A stretch of 42,761 nucleotides of DNA, from NCBI GenBank assembly GCA_015709205.1, contig JACCQO010000029.1:1-42761 (forward strand), given 5' to 3'. Below, in pieces: positions 27,326-37,040 of the stretch. The stretch's first letter is position 1. Each line of letters opens with the position of its first letter. The notes beneath the pieces are model-generated. The model saw only the letters and a program-made list of their open reading frames with translations. It ran no database searches and was not told the origin of the DNA. The DNA comes from Desulfovibrionaceae bacterium (lineage in GTDB: Bacteria; Desulfobacterota; Desulfovibrionia; Desulfovibrionales; Desulfovibrionaceae). Position numbers and translations under genes: made by a program.

Positions 27326-28258
27326 TCAGGCGTCCTCGAGGGCCGCCGTCTCCGTGGCGATGCACTCCATCAGGTACCGCACGGCCGGAAAGACGTGACG
27401 GCGCTCATTGCACACGCTGTAGATGGTGCGGCGCACGGAAAGACCCGGCAGGGGCAGGGCCACGAGGCTGCCGTCGGCCAGAAACTCCCGCACGGCCAGG
27501 CGCGAGGTCACGGTCAGCCCCATGCCCGCCCGGGCGCACTGCACGGCCGACGGGGTCGATTCGGCCTCCATGACCACCTGCAGGTCGGCCACGTCGCGCC
27601 CCAGGTCGGCCAGGGCGGACTCGAAGGCGCGCCGGGTGCCGGAACCGGACTCGCGCAGGATCCAGCGTGATTCGAGCGCGGCCTTCTCCAGCTCGGCCGA
27701 GAACGCGGCGGGCCTCTCGGGATCCGGCCCAAGGGGCACGGCGTCGGGCGCGCACACGACCACGAGCAGGTCCTTGTACAGGGGTTTGTATTCCAGGTCC
27801 TGGCGATCGAGCCGTGCGCCGACCACGCCGAGGGTCAGTTCCCCGCGCGCCACCAAGTCCACGATCTCCGCGGTGTCGCCCACGCGCAACCGCACCGTGA
27901 CGGCGGGATACTGGCGCATGTAGCGGGCAATGATCGGCGGCAGCAGATGGTGCGCCGGGATGGTGCTGCCGCCGAGCAGCACCTCGCCGGAGACGCGGTC
28001 CTGCAGCAATTCGATCTCGGCGCGGGCGGTCTCCAGGATGGTGAAGGCCTTGCGCGCATGGCGATAGAGGGTGTCCCCGGCCGTGGTCGGAAGGATCGTG
28101 CGCCCCAGGCGATCGAAAAGCTGTACGCCAAGATGCTTTTCCAACGCCGACACGTGCGCGCTGATGGTCGGCTGCGACAGGAACAGTTCGTTGCCGGCTT
28201 TGGAAAAGCTCTTGAGCTCGTAAACCTTGCAAAAGGCTTCGAGGCGTCGAAAATCCAT
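27326..28258 (-). CDS. LysR family regulator, probably selenium metabolism-associated
   Basis: The 310-residue protein has an N-terminal winged helix-turn-helix (FRRLEAFCKVYELKSFSKAG then LSQPTISAHVSALEKHLG) and a C-terminal type 2 periplasmic-binding-like effector domain. The ATG at 28258 is the usual LysR start and follows AGGAGG. It lies upstream of selD with a 128-base gap and no terminator between them, so read-through into selD is plausible. A LysR subfamily linked to selenium genes is known from genome neighbourhoods, and this placement fits it. The effector and the target operator are unknown. Confidence 0.9.
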   Translation of the reverse strand: MDFRRLEAFCKVYELKSFSKAGNELFLSQPTISAHVSALEKHLGVQLFDRLGRTILPTTAGDTLYRHARKAFTILETARAEIELLQDRVSGEVLLGGSTIPAHHLLPPIIARYMRQYPAVTVRLRVGDTAEIVDLVARGELTLGVVGARLDRQDLEYKPLYKDLLVVVCAPDAVPLGPDPERPAAFSAELEKAALESRWILRESGSGTRRAFESALADLGRDVADLQVVMEAESTPSAVQCARAGMGLTVTSRLAVREFLADGSLVALPLPGLSVRRTIYSVCNERRHVFPAVRYLMECIATETAALEDA

Positions 28259-28301
28259 TGGCAAAATCCTCCTGCTCGCAACTGACTATCAAACAATCAA
28301 T

Positions 28302-28332
28302 AAAAAAGGCAGGCCTAGGCCTGCCTTTTTTT
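28302..28332 (-). terminator. bidirectional terminator closing the ribosomal protein operon
   Basis: A 7-bp GGCAGGC/GCCTGCC stem with a CTAG loop is flanked by A6 and T7, which extend the pairing and provide a T tract on both strands. It lies just past the rplQ stop (28356), marking the end of the alpha operon and insulating the LysR gene. Confidence 0.93.
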
Positions 28333-28355
28333 GTAACCATATACGATGACTATCT

Positions 28356-28968
28356 TTATTTCTTTTCAGCCGCGTCCTCGCCCTCGGGGGCCGGCCCGTC
28401 CTCGGCCGGAGCCTCGGGGGCCGCAGCCTCCTCGGCCGGAGCCTCGGCAGAGGCCGCGTCGTCGGCCGGAGCCTCGGAAGCCGGGGCCTCCTCGGCGGGC
28501 GCTTCGGCGGACGCTTCGGCCGCGGGCGCCTCGGCCTTGGCCTTCTTGGGCTTGTCGCCGGCCGGAGCGGCCTTGGCCGTCTTGGCGGCCTTCTTGGGCT
28601 TCTCCTCGGCGGCGGCCTCGGCCGTGCGCGAGAACTCGATCACGGCCATGGGGGCGCAGTCGCCGGCCCTGGGCAGGCCGAGCTTGACCACGCGGGTGTA
28701 GCCGCCGTTGACGCCCGCGAACAGGGGGCCGATCTCGTCGAAGAGCTTCTTGACCAGCTCGTGGTTGCCGATGAACTTGTAGGCCTGGCGACGGGCATGC
28801 AGATCGTTGCGCAGAGCCAGGGCCACGAGGCCGTCGGCGATCCTGCTGAGCTCCTTGGCCTTGGTCACGGTGGTGCGCAGCCGGCCGTAGGTGATCAGGG
28901 ACTTGGCCATGTTCTTGAACAGGGCCTTGCGCTGATCCCACTGCCGACCGAACTTCTTACCTTGCTTT

Positions 28969-28979
<11 letters not shown>
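28356..28979 (-). CDS. rplQ: 50S ribosomal protein L17 with long C-terminal repeat tail
   Basis: L17 sits near the exit of the ribosomal tunnel. The first 120 residues ([38 protein letters not shown]) are a normal L17. The protein then continues for about 85 further residues: first a Lys/Ala-rich stretch, then four near-identical decapeptides of the type [10 protein letters not shown], ending EGEDAAEKK. The total of 207 residues is far longer than the usual 120-130. The ATG at 28979 overlaps the rpoA stop region by 11 bases. It is the last gene of the run before the terminator. Confidence 0.97.
28386..28505 (-). repeat. four 30-bp tandem repeats in rplQ (decapeptide EAPAxxxxxx)
   Basis: Four in-frame 30-base units encode [30 protein letters not shown] and [10 protein letters not shown]. 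The 16-base core TCGGCCGGAGCCTCGG on the plus strand recurs exactly at 28402, 28432 and 28462, at a strict 30-base period. Copy number may vary between strains. Confidence 0.9.
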
Positions 28980-30018
<1,039 letters not shown>

Positions 30019-30033
30019 GCTCCGCACCTTGAG

Positions 30034-30660
30034 TTACTTGGAATACAGCTCGACGATGAGCTGCTCGTTGATCGGGAACTGAATGTCCTCGCGGCTGGGC
30101 AGCGACTTGACGGTACCCTTGAAGTTGGCCCCGTCGGCTTCGAGCCAGGCGGGGCAACCACGGCGGGCAATGGCCTCCTGGGCCTCCATGATGACCGGAA
30201 CCTTGCGGCTTTCCTCACGAACCTCGATGACATCGCCCGGGCGCACGGCCATGGACGGGATGTCCACCCGACGGCCGTTGAGCTTGAAGATCCCGTGCTT
30301 GACCAACTGGCGGGCCTGGATACGGGAATTGGCGAAACCGAGGCGGTAGATGACGTTATCCATGCGCGTCTCGAGCAGCACCAGCAGGTTGGTGCCCGTG
30401 ACGCCCTTCATCAGGTCCGCCTTGGTGAAGTAGTTCTGGAACTGCTTTTCCAGGATGCCGTACATGCGACGCACCTTCTGCTTCTCGCGCAGCTGAACGG
30501 CGTAGTCGCTCACCTTCTTGCGGGCGCGGCCGTGCTGGCCGGGACCGTAGGGACGGCGATCGTAGGCGCACTTGTCGGTGAAGCAGCGGTCGCCCTTGAG
30601 AAAGAGCTTCGTGCCTTCACGCCGGCACTGCCGGCATTTGGAACCACAATAGCGTGCCAA
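30034..30660 (-). CDS. rpsD: 30S ribosomal protein S4
   Basis: The 208-residue primary 16S rRNA-binding protein of the small subunit. The N-terminus keeps a cysteine set (Cys5, Cys9, Cys12, Cys26, Cys31) of the zinc-binding form. The S4 RNA-binding domain follows: [19 protein letters not shown] and [12 protein letters not shown]. In many bacteria S4 represses the alpha operon; no classical leader pseudoknot is obvious here. Confidence 0.97.
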   Translation of the reverse strand: MARYCGSKCRQCRREGTKLFLKGDRCFTDKCAYDRRPYGPGQHGRARKKVSDYAVQLREKQKVRRMYGILEKQFQNYFTKADLMKGVTGTNLLVLLETRMDNVIYRLGFANSRIQARQLVKHGIFKLNGRRVDIPSMAVRPGDVIEVREESRKVPVIMEAQEAIARRGCPAWLEADGANFKGTVKSLPSREDIQFPINEQLIVELYSK

Positions 30661-30675
30661 GGTAGCTTCCTCCTC

Positions 30676-31065
30676 TTACACACGGCGCCGCTTGGGCGGG
30701 CGGCAACCATTATGGGGAATGGGAGTGATGTCCCGGATGAAACTCACGTTCATGCCCGCCTGGTTGATGGCGCGCATGGCGGCCTCACGGCCGGAACCGG
30801 GACCCTTGACCAGGATGCCGACGGCACGCATGCCGTGCTCCTGGGCGCGCTTGGCGGCCGTTTCGGCGGCGATCTGCGCGGCGAAGGGAGTGCTCTTGCG
30901 CGAGCCCTTGAACCCGCTGGCGCCGGCGCTGGCCCAACTGACCACGTTGCCCTTCATGTCGGTGAAGGTGATGATCGTGTTGTTGAACGTCGCCTGGATG
31001 TGGGCGATGCCCACCGGGATGTTCTTCTTTTCCTTCTTCTTCGCAGTGCGTCTGGGTCTTGCCAT
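30676..31065 (-). CDS. rpsK: 30S ribosomal protein S11
   Basis: The 129-residue platform protein of the 30S subunit lines the E-site mRNA path with S7. [19 protein letters not shown] and the C-terminus [12 protein letters not shown] are diagnostic. It lies between rpsM and rpsD, after a 106-base gap from rpsM that holds hairpins. Confidence 0.97.
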   Translation of the reverse strand: MARPRRTAKKKEKKNIPVGIAHIQATFNNTIITFTDMKGNVVSWASAGASGFKGSRKSTPFAAQIAAETAAKRAQEHGMRAVGILVKGPGSGREAAMRAINQAGMNVSFIRDITPIPHNGCRPPKRRRV

Positions 31066-31171
31066 GACTTACTCTCTTGAAACGGTTGATGTCCGTTGAA
31101 TCCGTCCTCAGGCCGCGCGCGGACACGGGCGGCAGTGCCGCCCGCCCGTCCGGGACGCGCCCGACGCACGG
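31066..31171 (-). other. rpsM-rpsK intercistronic region with hairpins
   Basis: At 106 bases this is the longest gap inside the ribosomal protein run. It contains a GGGCGGC-AGT-GCCGCCC hairpin (31127-31143) and, nearer rpsK, AACGG...CCGTT. Neither has a T tract. It could be an RNA processing site or a binding site for an autoregulatory ribosomal protein such as S4. Confidence 0.5.
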
Positions 31172-31543
31172 CTACTTCTTTTTCTTGCCCACCACGCTAC
31201 GCCGCGGGCCCTTGCGGGTGCGGGAGTTGGTGTGGGTGCGCTGGCCACGGACAGGCAGGCCGCGACGGTGCCGCAGGCCACGGTAGCAGCCGATGTCCAT
31301 GAGCCGCTTGATGTTCGCCGAAACCTCACGGCGCAGGTCGCCTTCGACCTTGTAGTTCTGCTCGATCTCCTTGCGGATGACGTTGGTCTCCTCCGCGTTG
31401 AGATCGTCAATGTTGCGGGTCCAGTCCACGCCGGTGGTGTCGAGGATCCGCAGGGCCGTGGCACGGCCGATACCGAAGATGTAGGTGAGGGCGATGTCCA
31501 CCCTCTTGCCCTTGGGCAGATCTACTCCAGCGATTCTTGCCAC
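31172..31543 (-). CDS. rpsM: 30S ribosomal protein S13
   Basis: The 123-residue head protein contacts P-site tRNA and forms the B1 bridge to the large subunit. [21 protein letters not shown] at the start and [19 protein letters not shown] near the end are diagnostic. The start codon is GTG (31543-31541), with AGGAG a few bases upstream. It is the first gene after rpmJ in the alpha operon. Confidence 0.97.
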   Translation of the reverse strand: MARIAGVDLPKGKRVDIALTYIFGIGRATALRILDTTGVDWTRNIDDLNAEETNVIRKEIEQNYKVEGDLRREVSANIKRLMDIGCYRGLRHRRGLPVRGQRTHTNSRTRKGPRRSVVGKKKK

Positions 31544-31561
31544 TGTATCTCTCCTAATTCC

Positions 31562-31675
31562 TTATCCCTGGCGCTGCTTGTGCCGGGGGTTCTCGCAGAT
31601 GACCCGAAGCACGCCCTTGCGCCGGATGACCTTGCACTTGGGACACATTTTCTTGACAGAAGGTCTGACTTTCAT
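31562..31675 (-). CDS. rpmJ: 50S ribosomal protein L36
   Basis: A 37-residue protein read from ATG 31675 to TAA 31562. The sequence has [20 protein letters not shown], then CEN and HKQRQG. The zinc ligands Cys11, Cys14, Cys27 and a later His are all present, so this is the zinc-binding form. It is short enough to be missed by gene callers with a length cut-off. It sits between map and rpsM, its usual place. Confidence 0.96.
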   Translation of the reverse strand: MKVRPSVKKMCPKCKVIRRKGVLRVICENPRHKQRQG

Positions 31676-31729
31676 AATTGGGCTCCGTAACACGTTCCGT
31701 CTTGGCCCGCCCGAGAGGAAAGGCGGACG

Positions 31730-32497
31730 TTACTCCGACAGGCTCAGAATTTGAGGTCCGTTGGCCGTCACGGCCACCGAGTGCTCGAAATGAGCAGCCA
31801 TGCTTCCATCCTTGGTCACGGCGGTCCAGTTGTCCTCGAGGATTTCCACCTCGTGGGTGCCCACCGTCACCATCGGCTCGATGGCCAAAACCATGCCGGC
31901 CTTGAGAGGCAGACCAGGCATGCCCCTGGGCACGAAGTTGGGAACCTCGGGCTTTTCATGCAGCCGCCGCCCGACGCCGTGGCCCACGAACCGCCGCACC
32001 ACGTGAAATCCCGCGCCTTCCACGTGCTCCTGCACGCGGCGAGAGATGTCGTGGAGCTGGTTGCCGGGGCGCGCGGCCTCGATTCCCAACATCAGCGACT
32101 CCTCAGTGACCCGGAGCAGCCGCTCCGTTTCTGGGTCGATGGTCCCGACCGGATACGTCCGGGCCGAGTCGCCGTAAAACCCTTCGTATATCACGCCCAT
32201 GTCGAAACTTACGATGTCGCCTTCCTGGACCACGCGGTCCGAGGGAAAGCCATGGACGATCTCGTCGTTCACAGAGCAGCACAGGGTGTAGGGGAAGCCG
32301 CCGTAGCCCTTGAAGGCCGGTTTGACGTCGTATTCCCGACACAACCTGTCGGCCAGCTCCTCGAACTCCATGGTCCTGCGGCCAGGCGCAACCGCCTCGC
32401 CGAGGGCGTCCAGAATCCGGGAAACAATCCGGTTTGCCTGGCGCAGATTCTCAATCTCCGCCGCATTCTTCAAAAAGACGCCGCGGTACTTCTTCAA
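31730..32497 (-). CDS. map: methionine aminopeptidase, type I
   Basis: The 255-residue metalloenzyme removes the initiator methionine from nascent proteins. Metal ligands are in place: Asp in SFDMGVIYEG, Asp in YGDSART, His in GHGVGRRLHE, Glu in IEPMVT and Glu in FEHSV. The upstream VNDEIVHG His is also kept. The best start is TTG at 32497, one or two codons' distance from the secY stop. No ATG fits upstream of the conserved region, so translation probably relies on coupling to secY. Its place between secY and rpmJ is usual; infA is absent here. Confidence 0.95.
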   Translation of the reverse strand: MKKYRGVFLKNAAEIENLRQANRIVSRILDALGEAVAPGRRTMEFEELADRLCREYDVKPAFKGYGGFPYTLCCSVNDEIVHGFPSDRVVQEGDIVSFDMGVIYEGFYGDSARTYPVGTIDPETERLLRVTEESLMLGIEAARPGNQLHDISRRVQEHVEGAGFHVVRRFVGHGVGRRLHEKPEVPNFVPRGMPGLPLKAGMVLAIEPMVTVGTHEVEILEDNWTAVTKDGSMAAHFEHSVAVTANGPQILSLSE

Positions 32498-32500
32498 AGC

Positions 32501-33814
32501 TTATCGCCTGCCCTTGAGCTTACCCTTGCGCATCAACCCCTCGTACTGCCGAGAGATGAGGTAGGACTCGATCTGGCCCATGAAGTCCATGGACACGCCG
32601 ACCACGATCAGGAGCCCGGTGCCGCCGAAATAGAACGGCACCTTGAAGTGCTGGATGAGCAGCATCGGCAGCACGCAGATGACCGAGATGTACATAGAGC
32701 CCCACAAGGTAATCCTTGTGAGCACCTTGTCAATGTATTCGCGGGTCTTGCCGCCCGGCCGGATGCCGGGAATGAACCCGCCCTGGTTCTTCAGGTTTTC
32801 CGCTATATCCTTGGGATCGAAGATGATCGCCGTATAGAAAAAGCAGAAGAACACGATCAGCGCGATGAAGAGCACGTTGTAGAGGATGGTCTGCGGCGCG
32901 AACCACGAGGCCACCTGCTGCAACCAGTCGATGTTCGAGAAGTTCGTCAGCGTGGCCGGGAAGAGCAGGATGGACGAGGCGAAGATGGGCGGAATGACGC
33001 CCGCCGTGTTCACCCTGAGCGGCAGATGCGAGGTCTGCCCGCCGACCATGCGCCGCCCCATCTGCCGCTTGGCGTACTGGATGGGGATGCGCCGCTGGGA
33101 ACGTTCCATGAACACGATGAAGGCCAGGACCGCGGCCATCAGCGCCAACACCACGATGAGCACGAAGAGCGACATTTCGCCCGTGCCCAGCAGGCGGAAG
33201 GTGTTGATGGTGCCGCGCGGCAGCCCGGCCACGATGCCGGCGAAGATGATCAGCGAGATGCCGTTGCCGATGCCCCGCTCGGTCATCTGCTCGCCCAGCC
33301 ACATGATCAGGATGGTGCCCGTGGTCAGGGTCACGATGGTCACCAGGCGGAATCCCCAGCCGGCGTTGAGCACGATGGGCGCGCCCGTGGGGCTGGTCAT
33401 GGACTCCAGGCCGATGGCAATGCCCAGACCCTGGATGATGGTGATGAGCACGGTCCCGTAGCGGGTGTACTGGGTGATCTTCTTGCGCCCGGCAGCGCCC
33501 TCCTCTTTCTGGAGGCGCTTGAGCTCGGGGCTGACCACCTGCAGGAGCTGCAGGATGATCGACGCCGAGATGTAGGGCATGATGCCCAGGGCGAAGATGG
33601 ACAACCTGCGCAGACCGCCGCCCGAGAACATGTCAAAGAGCCCGAACAGGGAGTTCTGCACGCTGTCGAAGAAGTCCGCCAACGCGCCCCCGTCCACACC
33701 CGGCACCGGCACGTGAATGCCGATGCGGTAGACCGCCAACAACAGGAACGTCCACAGGAGCCGCTTCTTCAGCTCCGGCAGGCGCGCCAGATTCTCAACA
33801 CCGGTAAGGGCCAC
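32501..33814 (-). CDS. secY: preprotein translocase subunit SecY
   Basis: The central channel of the Sec translocon, with 437 residues and ten membrane helices. The start GVENLARLPELKKRLLWTF leads into the first helix. FALGIMPYISASIILQLL and TALQLTERGIGNG-type GEQMTERGIGNGISL are characteristic. The cytoplasmic loop with RRIPIQYAKRQMGR and the late loop with IRPGGKTREYIDKVL are needed for SecA and ribosome contacts. The start codon is GTG (33814-33812), 3 bases after the rplO stop. Confidence 0.97.
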   Translation of the reverse strand: MALTGVENLARLPELKKRLLWTFLLLAVYRIGIHVPVPGVDGGALADFFDSVQNSLFGLFDMFSGGGLRRLSIFALGIMPYISASIILQLLQVVSPELKRLQKEEGAAGRKKITQYTRYGTVLITIIQGLGIAIGLESMTSPTGAPIVLNAGWGFRLVTIVTLTTGTILIMWLGEQMTERGIGNGISLIIFAGIVAGLPRGTINTFRLLGTGEMSLFVLIVVLALMAAVLAFIVFMERSQRRIPIQYAKRQMGRRMVGGQTSHLPLRVNTAGVIPPIFASSILLFPATLTNFSNIDWLQQVASWFAPQTILYNVLFIALIVFFCFFYTAIIFDPKDIAENLKNQGGFIPGIRPGGKTREYIDKVLTRITLWGSMYISVICVLPMLLIQHFKVPFYFGGTGLLIVVGVSMDFMGQIESYLISRQYEGLMRKGKLKGRR

Positions 33815-33817
33815 GGC

Positions 33818-34264
33818 TTATCCTTCCAGGGCCTTTGCCTGGCCGCCGGCGTTCTGGATCTTCTCGGCGGCGGAGGCGCTGAAGCGATGGGCCTCGACGG
33901 TCACGGCGGCGGCGACTTCGCCGCGCCCCAGAATCTTGACCGCGGCGCCGCGCTTGCACAGACCGCGCTCATAGATGTCGTCGAGGGAGATTTCCTGCTT
34001 GCCCTCGAAGGCCTCCAGGAGGCGATCGAGGTTCAAGGACGCGTATTCGGTCCGGAAGGGGTTCTTGAACCCGTGCTTGGGCAGGCGCCGCTGCAGGGGC
34101 ATCTGACCGCCCTCGAACCCGGGGCCCTTGCCGCCGCCGGAGCGGGAGTTCTGGCCCTTGTTGCCCTTGCCGCTGGTGCATCCCCAGCCGCTGCCGGAAC
34201 CGCGGCCCACACGCTTGCGGGCCTTGCGCTCCTCGGGGAAGGGGAAGAGTTCGTTCAGATTCAT
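33818..34264 (-). CDS. rplO: 50S ribosomal protein L15
   Basis: The 148-residue protein bridges 23S rRNA domains. The glycine- and arginine-rich N-terminus (RKRVGRGSGSGWGCTSGKG, then GQNSRSGGGKGPGFEGGQMP) is diagnostic. The ATG at 34264 overlaps the rpmD stop as ATGA, a coupled arrangement, and it precedes secY. Confidence 0.97.
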   Translation of the reverse strand: MNLNELFPFPEERKARKRVGRGSGSGWGCTSGKGNKGQNSRSGGGKGPGFEGGQMPLQRRLPKHGFKNPFRTEYASLNLDRLLEAFEGKQEISLDDIYERGLCKRGAAVKILGRGEVAAAVTVEAHRFSASAAEKIQNAGGQAKALEG

Positions 34265-34434
34265 TGTGCGACAACCTCGACAAGATGCTTGACCCGTTCA
34301 ATCATGCCGCGCACGGCACCGTTGTCCGGATGGGTTTTTTCCTGGCGGATCTTGTGCAGGCCCAGGGCTTCCAGGGTCCTGCGCTGCTTCGGGCTGCAGC
34401 CGATGAAGCTGCGCGTGAGCTTTACGGTAAGCAT
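34261..34434 (-). CDS. rpmD: 50S ribosomal protein L30
   Basis: The 57-residue protein has the compact L30 fold: VKLTRSFIGCSPKQRRTLEA, then LGLHKIRQEKTHPDNGAVRGM. It starts at ATG 34434, with GTGAGGGA upstream as a partial ribosome binding site, and overlaps rplO by four bases. Confidence 0.96.
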   Translation of the reverse strand: MLTVKLTRSFIGCSPKQRRTLEALGLHKIRQEKTHPDNGAVRGMIERVKHLVEVVAQ

Positions 34435-34442
34435 GTGGTCCC

Positions 34443-34946
34443 TCACTTCCTGGGAGCCTCGAGCCGCTTGCCGCGGATCGAGCTCACTTCGTCCGCGCTG
34501 CGCAGGGAGGTCAGACCGGTGATGGTCGCCTTGAGCACGTTGTGCGGATTGTTGGTCCCGATGGCCTTGGTCAGGATGTCATGGATGCCCACGGCCTCCA
34601 TGACGGCGCGCACCGGGCCGCCGGCGATGATGCCGGTACCCTTGGACGCGGGCTTGAGCACGACGCGGCCGGCACCGAAGCGGCCGAGCACCTGGTAGGG
34701 AAGCGTCCCGTCCACGAGCGCGATCTTGACCATGGTCTTCTTGGCGCGTTCGGAGGCCTTGCGGATGGCCTCGGGAACCTCCTGGGCCTTGCCCAGGCCG
34801 TAGCCGACGGACCCTTCGCCGTCGCCCACCACGACCAGCGCGCTGAAGCTGAACCGGCGGCCACCCTTGACGACCTTGGCAACGCGGTTGAGGTAGACGA
34901 TCTTTTCGATCAGTCCAGACTCATTCTGCTGCTGCTGCTGTTCCAT
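34443..34946 (-). CDS. rpsE: 30S ribosomal protein S5
   Basis: The 167-residue protein helps decoding fidelity with S4. A Gln-rich N-terminus precedes [21 protein letters not shown], the double-stranded RNA-binding-like domain. Then come [18 protein letters not shown] and [16 protein letters not shown]. It lies between rplR and rpmD in the spc order. Confidence 0.97.
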   Translation of the reverse strand: MEQQQQQNESGLIEKIVYLNRVAKVVKGGRRFSFSALVVVGDGEGSVGYGLGKAQEVPEAIRKASERAKKTMVKIALVDGTLPYQVLGRFGAGRVVLKPASKGTGIIAGGPVRAVMEAVGIHDILTKAIGTNNPHNVLKATITGLTSLRSADEVSSIRGKRLEAPRK

Positions 34947-34963
34947 GTCGGTTCCTTGCTGCG

Positions 34964-35323
34964 TTAGAATTTCAGGCCGCCCTCACGCGCGCCGTCGGCA
35001 AGAGCCTTGATGCGACCGTGATAGAGGTAGCCGTTGCGGTCGAAGACGACCTGCTCGATGTTCTTTTCCAGGGCCAGCTTGGCGATGGCCTTGCCGACTT
35101 CGGAGGCGCCCTCCTTGTTGGCGTGGACGGTGGAACCGTCCTTGGCCATGACCAGGGAGCTGGTGGAGACCAGGGTATTGCCGGTCTCGTCGTCCACGAC
35201 CTGAACGTACATGTGCGCGTTGGACCGGAAGACGATCAGGCGGGGCCGTTCGGCCGTGCCGAAGATCTTCTTGCGGATGCGCATCTTGCGGCGCATGCGC
35301 TGTTCTTTCTTGGTCTTGTTCAT
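34964..35323 (-). CDS. rplR: 50S ribosomal protein L18
   Basis: The 119-residue protein binds 5S rRNA. The basic N-terminus [39 protein letters not shown] and the C-terminal [24 protein letters not shown] are typical. It lies between rplF and rpsE. Confidence 0.97.
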   Translation of the reverse strand: MNKTKKEQRMRRKMRIRKKIFGTAERPRLIVFRSNAHMYVQVVDDETGNTLVSTSSLVMAKDGSTVHANKEGASEVGKAIAKLALEKNIEQVVFDRNGYLYHGRIKALADGAREGGLKF

Positions 35324-35334
35324 TGGAGCACCTA

Positions 35335-35874
35335 CTAGCCCTTGGCGCCGGACTTGCCGGCCTTGCGGCGGATGATCTCGTTGTCGTACTTGATGCCCTT
35401 GCCCTTGTAGGGTTCGGGCGGACGAACGCGGCGGATGGTGGCGGCGGTCTCGCCCACGAGCTGCTTGTCAACGCCGGAAACGGTCAGCTTGTTGCCTTCC
35501 GCCTTGGCGGTGATGCCCTCGGGCATGGGCATGACCACGGGGTGGGAAAAGCCCACGGCCAGCTCCACCTTGTTGCCGGACACGCCGACCTTGTAACCGA
35601 CGCCGATGACCTCCAGGGTCTTGGAAAAGCCCTTGGAGACGCCCTCGATGCAGTTGGCCAGCAGGGTGCGACGCAGTCCGTGCTGCGAGCGGGACGCCTT
35701 GGAGTCGTCCACGCGGCCCACGAACACCGCACCGTCCTTGACTTCGTAGGTCACGGCGGAGTCGGTCGGGGTGGAAATGGCGCCCATGGGGCCCTTCACC
35801 TCGATGCTCTGCTCGCCGACCTTGACCTCGACGCCACCAGGGATGGCGATGGGATTCTTTCCGATTCTGGACAT
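35335..35874 (-). CDS. rplF: 50S ribosomal protein L6
   Basis: The 179-residue protein has two similar domains and lies near the sarcin-ricin loop. [15 protein letters not shown] at the start and [20 protein letters not shown] near the end are diagnostic. The gap to rplR is 11 bases. Confidence 0.97.
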   Translation of the reverse strand: MSRIGKNPIAIPGGVEVKVGEQSIEVKGPMGAISTPTDSAVTYEVKDGAVFVGRVDDSKASRSQHGLRRTLLANCIEGVSKGFSKTLEVIGVGYKVGVSGNKVELAVGFSHPVVMPMPEGITAKAEGNKLTVSGVDKQLVGETAATIRRVRPPEPYKGKGIKYDNEIIRRKAGKSGAKG

Positions 35875-35891
35875 AGCGCTATCTCACCAGG

Positions 35892-36275
35892 TTACCAGAT
35901 TTCACACAGGATCTCGCCGCCGACCCGCTTATCCTGGGCGGAGGTGCCGTCCAGGATGCCTTGGGACGTCGAAAGAATGCAGATACCGAGACCGTTCTGG
36001 ACCCGGGGGATATCGCTGGAGCCCACGTAGACGCGGCGGCCGGGCTTGCTGATGCGCTTGAGGCCGCTGACGGCCGGACGGCCGTTGACGTACTTGAGCT
36101 GAATGCGGATATCCCTCTCCTCCACGGCGAAGTCCGCGATGTAGCCCTCTTGCTTCATGATGCCGGCAAGGGAGAGTTTCATCTTGGACGTAGGCACCAG
36201 GACGTCCTTGTGCAGGGCCTGGTGCGCGTTCCGGATGCGGGTGAGCATATCGGCAATGGGATCAGTGACTGCCAT
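35892..36275 (-). CDS. rpsH: 30S ribosomal protein S8
   Basis: The 127-residue primary rRNA-binding protein. MAVTDPIADMLTRIRNAHQA, SKPGRRVYVGSSDIP and the C-terminal GLGICILSTSQGILD then GGEILCEIW are diagnostic. In E. coli S8 represses spc translation through an L5 mRNA site. I did not find a clear mimic here. Confidence 0.97.
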   Translation of the reverse strand: MAVTDPIADMLTRIRNAHQALHKDVLVPTSKMKLSLAGIMKQEGYIADFAVEERDIRIQLKYVNGRPAVSGLKRISKPGRRVYVGSSDIPRVQNGLGICILSTSQGILDGTSAQDKRVGGEILCEIW

Positions 36276-36291
36276 TGTTCCTCTCCTGAAA

Positions 36292-36477
36292 TTACCAGCT
36301 GGACTTGCGGACTCCGGGGAGTTCGCCCTTCAGAGCCATGTTGCGGAAGCAGATGCGGCAAATGCCGAAACGACGAATGAACGCGCGCGGCCGACCGCAA
36401 ATCGGGCAACGATTGTACTTGCGGCTGGCAAACTTCGGCTTGCGCCGCGCTTTTACTTCGAGACTCGTACGAGACAC
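36292..36477 (-). CDS. rpsN: 30S ribosomal protein S14, zinc-binding type
   Basis: The 61-residue short form of S14. Two CxxC pairs ([10 protein letters not shown] and CRICFRNMA) bind zinc, unlike the longer cysteine-free paralogue found in many bacteria. The C-terminus [11 protein letters not shown] is standard. It lies between rplE and rpsH. Confidence 0.97.
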   Translation of the reverse strand: MSRTSLEVKARRKPKFASRKYNRCPICGRPRAFIRRFGICRICFRNMALKGELPGVRKSSW

Positions 36478-36489
36478 CGTCGTTCCTCC

Positions 36490-37029
36490 TTATTTCTTGA
36501 AGGGCATGCCCAGAAGGTCAAGAAGGACCTTGCCTTCCTTGTCCGTTCCGGCGGTGGTTACGATCGTGATGTTCATGCCCTTGACGTGCTCCACCCTATC
36601 CACGTTGAGTTCGGGGAAGATGGTGTGCTCCTTGATGCCGAGCGTGAAGTTGCCGCGCCCGTCGAAACCGCGGTCGGGAACGCCGCGGAAGTCGCGCACG
36701 CGGGGCAGAGCGAAGTTCATCAGTTTGTCCAGGAAGTCCCACATGAAATCCTTGCGCAGCGTGACGCGGGCGCCGATGGGCATGCCCTCACGCAGCTTGA
36801 AGGAGGCGATGGACTTCTTGGCGCGGGTGACGACGGCCTTCTGACCGGCAATGGCGGTCAGCTCCGTCACGGCGTCTTCCATCAGCTTGTTGTTCTGGCT
36901 GGCTTCGCCGAGACCGATGTTCAAAGAGACCTTCTCCAGATTCGGAATCTGCATCGGAGACTTGTAGCCGAACTCCTTCTGCAGCGCCGGAGAGATCTTG
37001 TCGTGGTAGTATTTTTCGAGGCGAGTCAT
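36490..37029 (-). CDS. rplE: 50S ribosomal protein L5
   Basis: The 179-residue 5S rRNA-binding protein of the central protuberance. [41 protein letters not shown]-like core ([15 protein letters not shown]), and FNITLG-type [14 protein letters not shown] are typical. The ATG at 37029 ([11 protein letters not shown]) is chosen over an upstream frame extension. Confidence 0.97.
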   Translation of the reverse strand: MTRLEKYYHDKISPALQKEFGYKSPMQIPNLEKVSLNIGLGEASQNNKLMEDAVTELTAIAGQKAVVTRAKKSIASFKLREGMPIGARVTLRKDFMWDFLDKLMNFALPRVRDFRGVPDRGFDGRGNFTLGIKEHTIFPELNVDRVEHVKGMNITIVTTAGTDKEGKVLLDLLGMPFKK

Positions 37030-37040
37030 GGGCGCGTACC

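Noticed and set aside
28386-28505. The L17 tail as a frameshift artefact
   Set aside because: The repeat is periodic, stays in frame, ends in a proper stop, and is followed by the operon terminator.
31751-34522. A long plus-strand open frame opposite map, secY and rplO
   Set aside because: It is a shadow of conserved essential genes with no family resemblance and no ribosome binding site or promoter.
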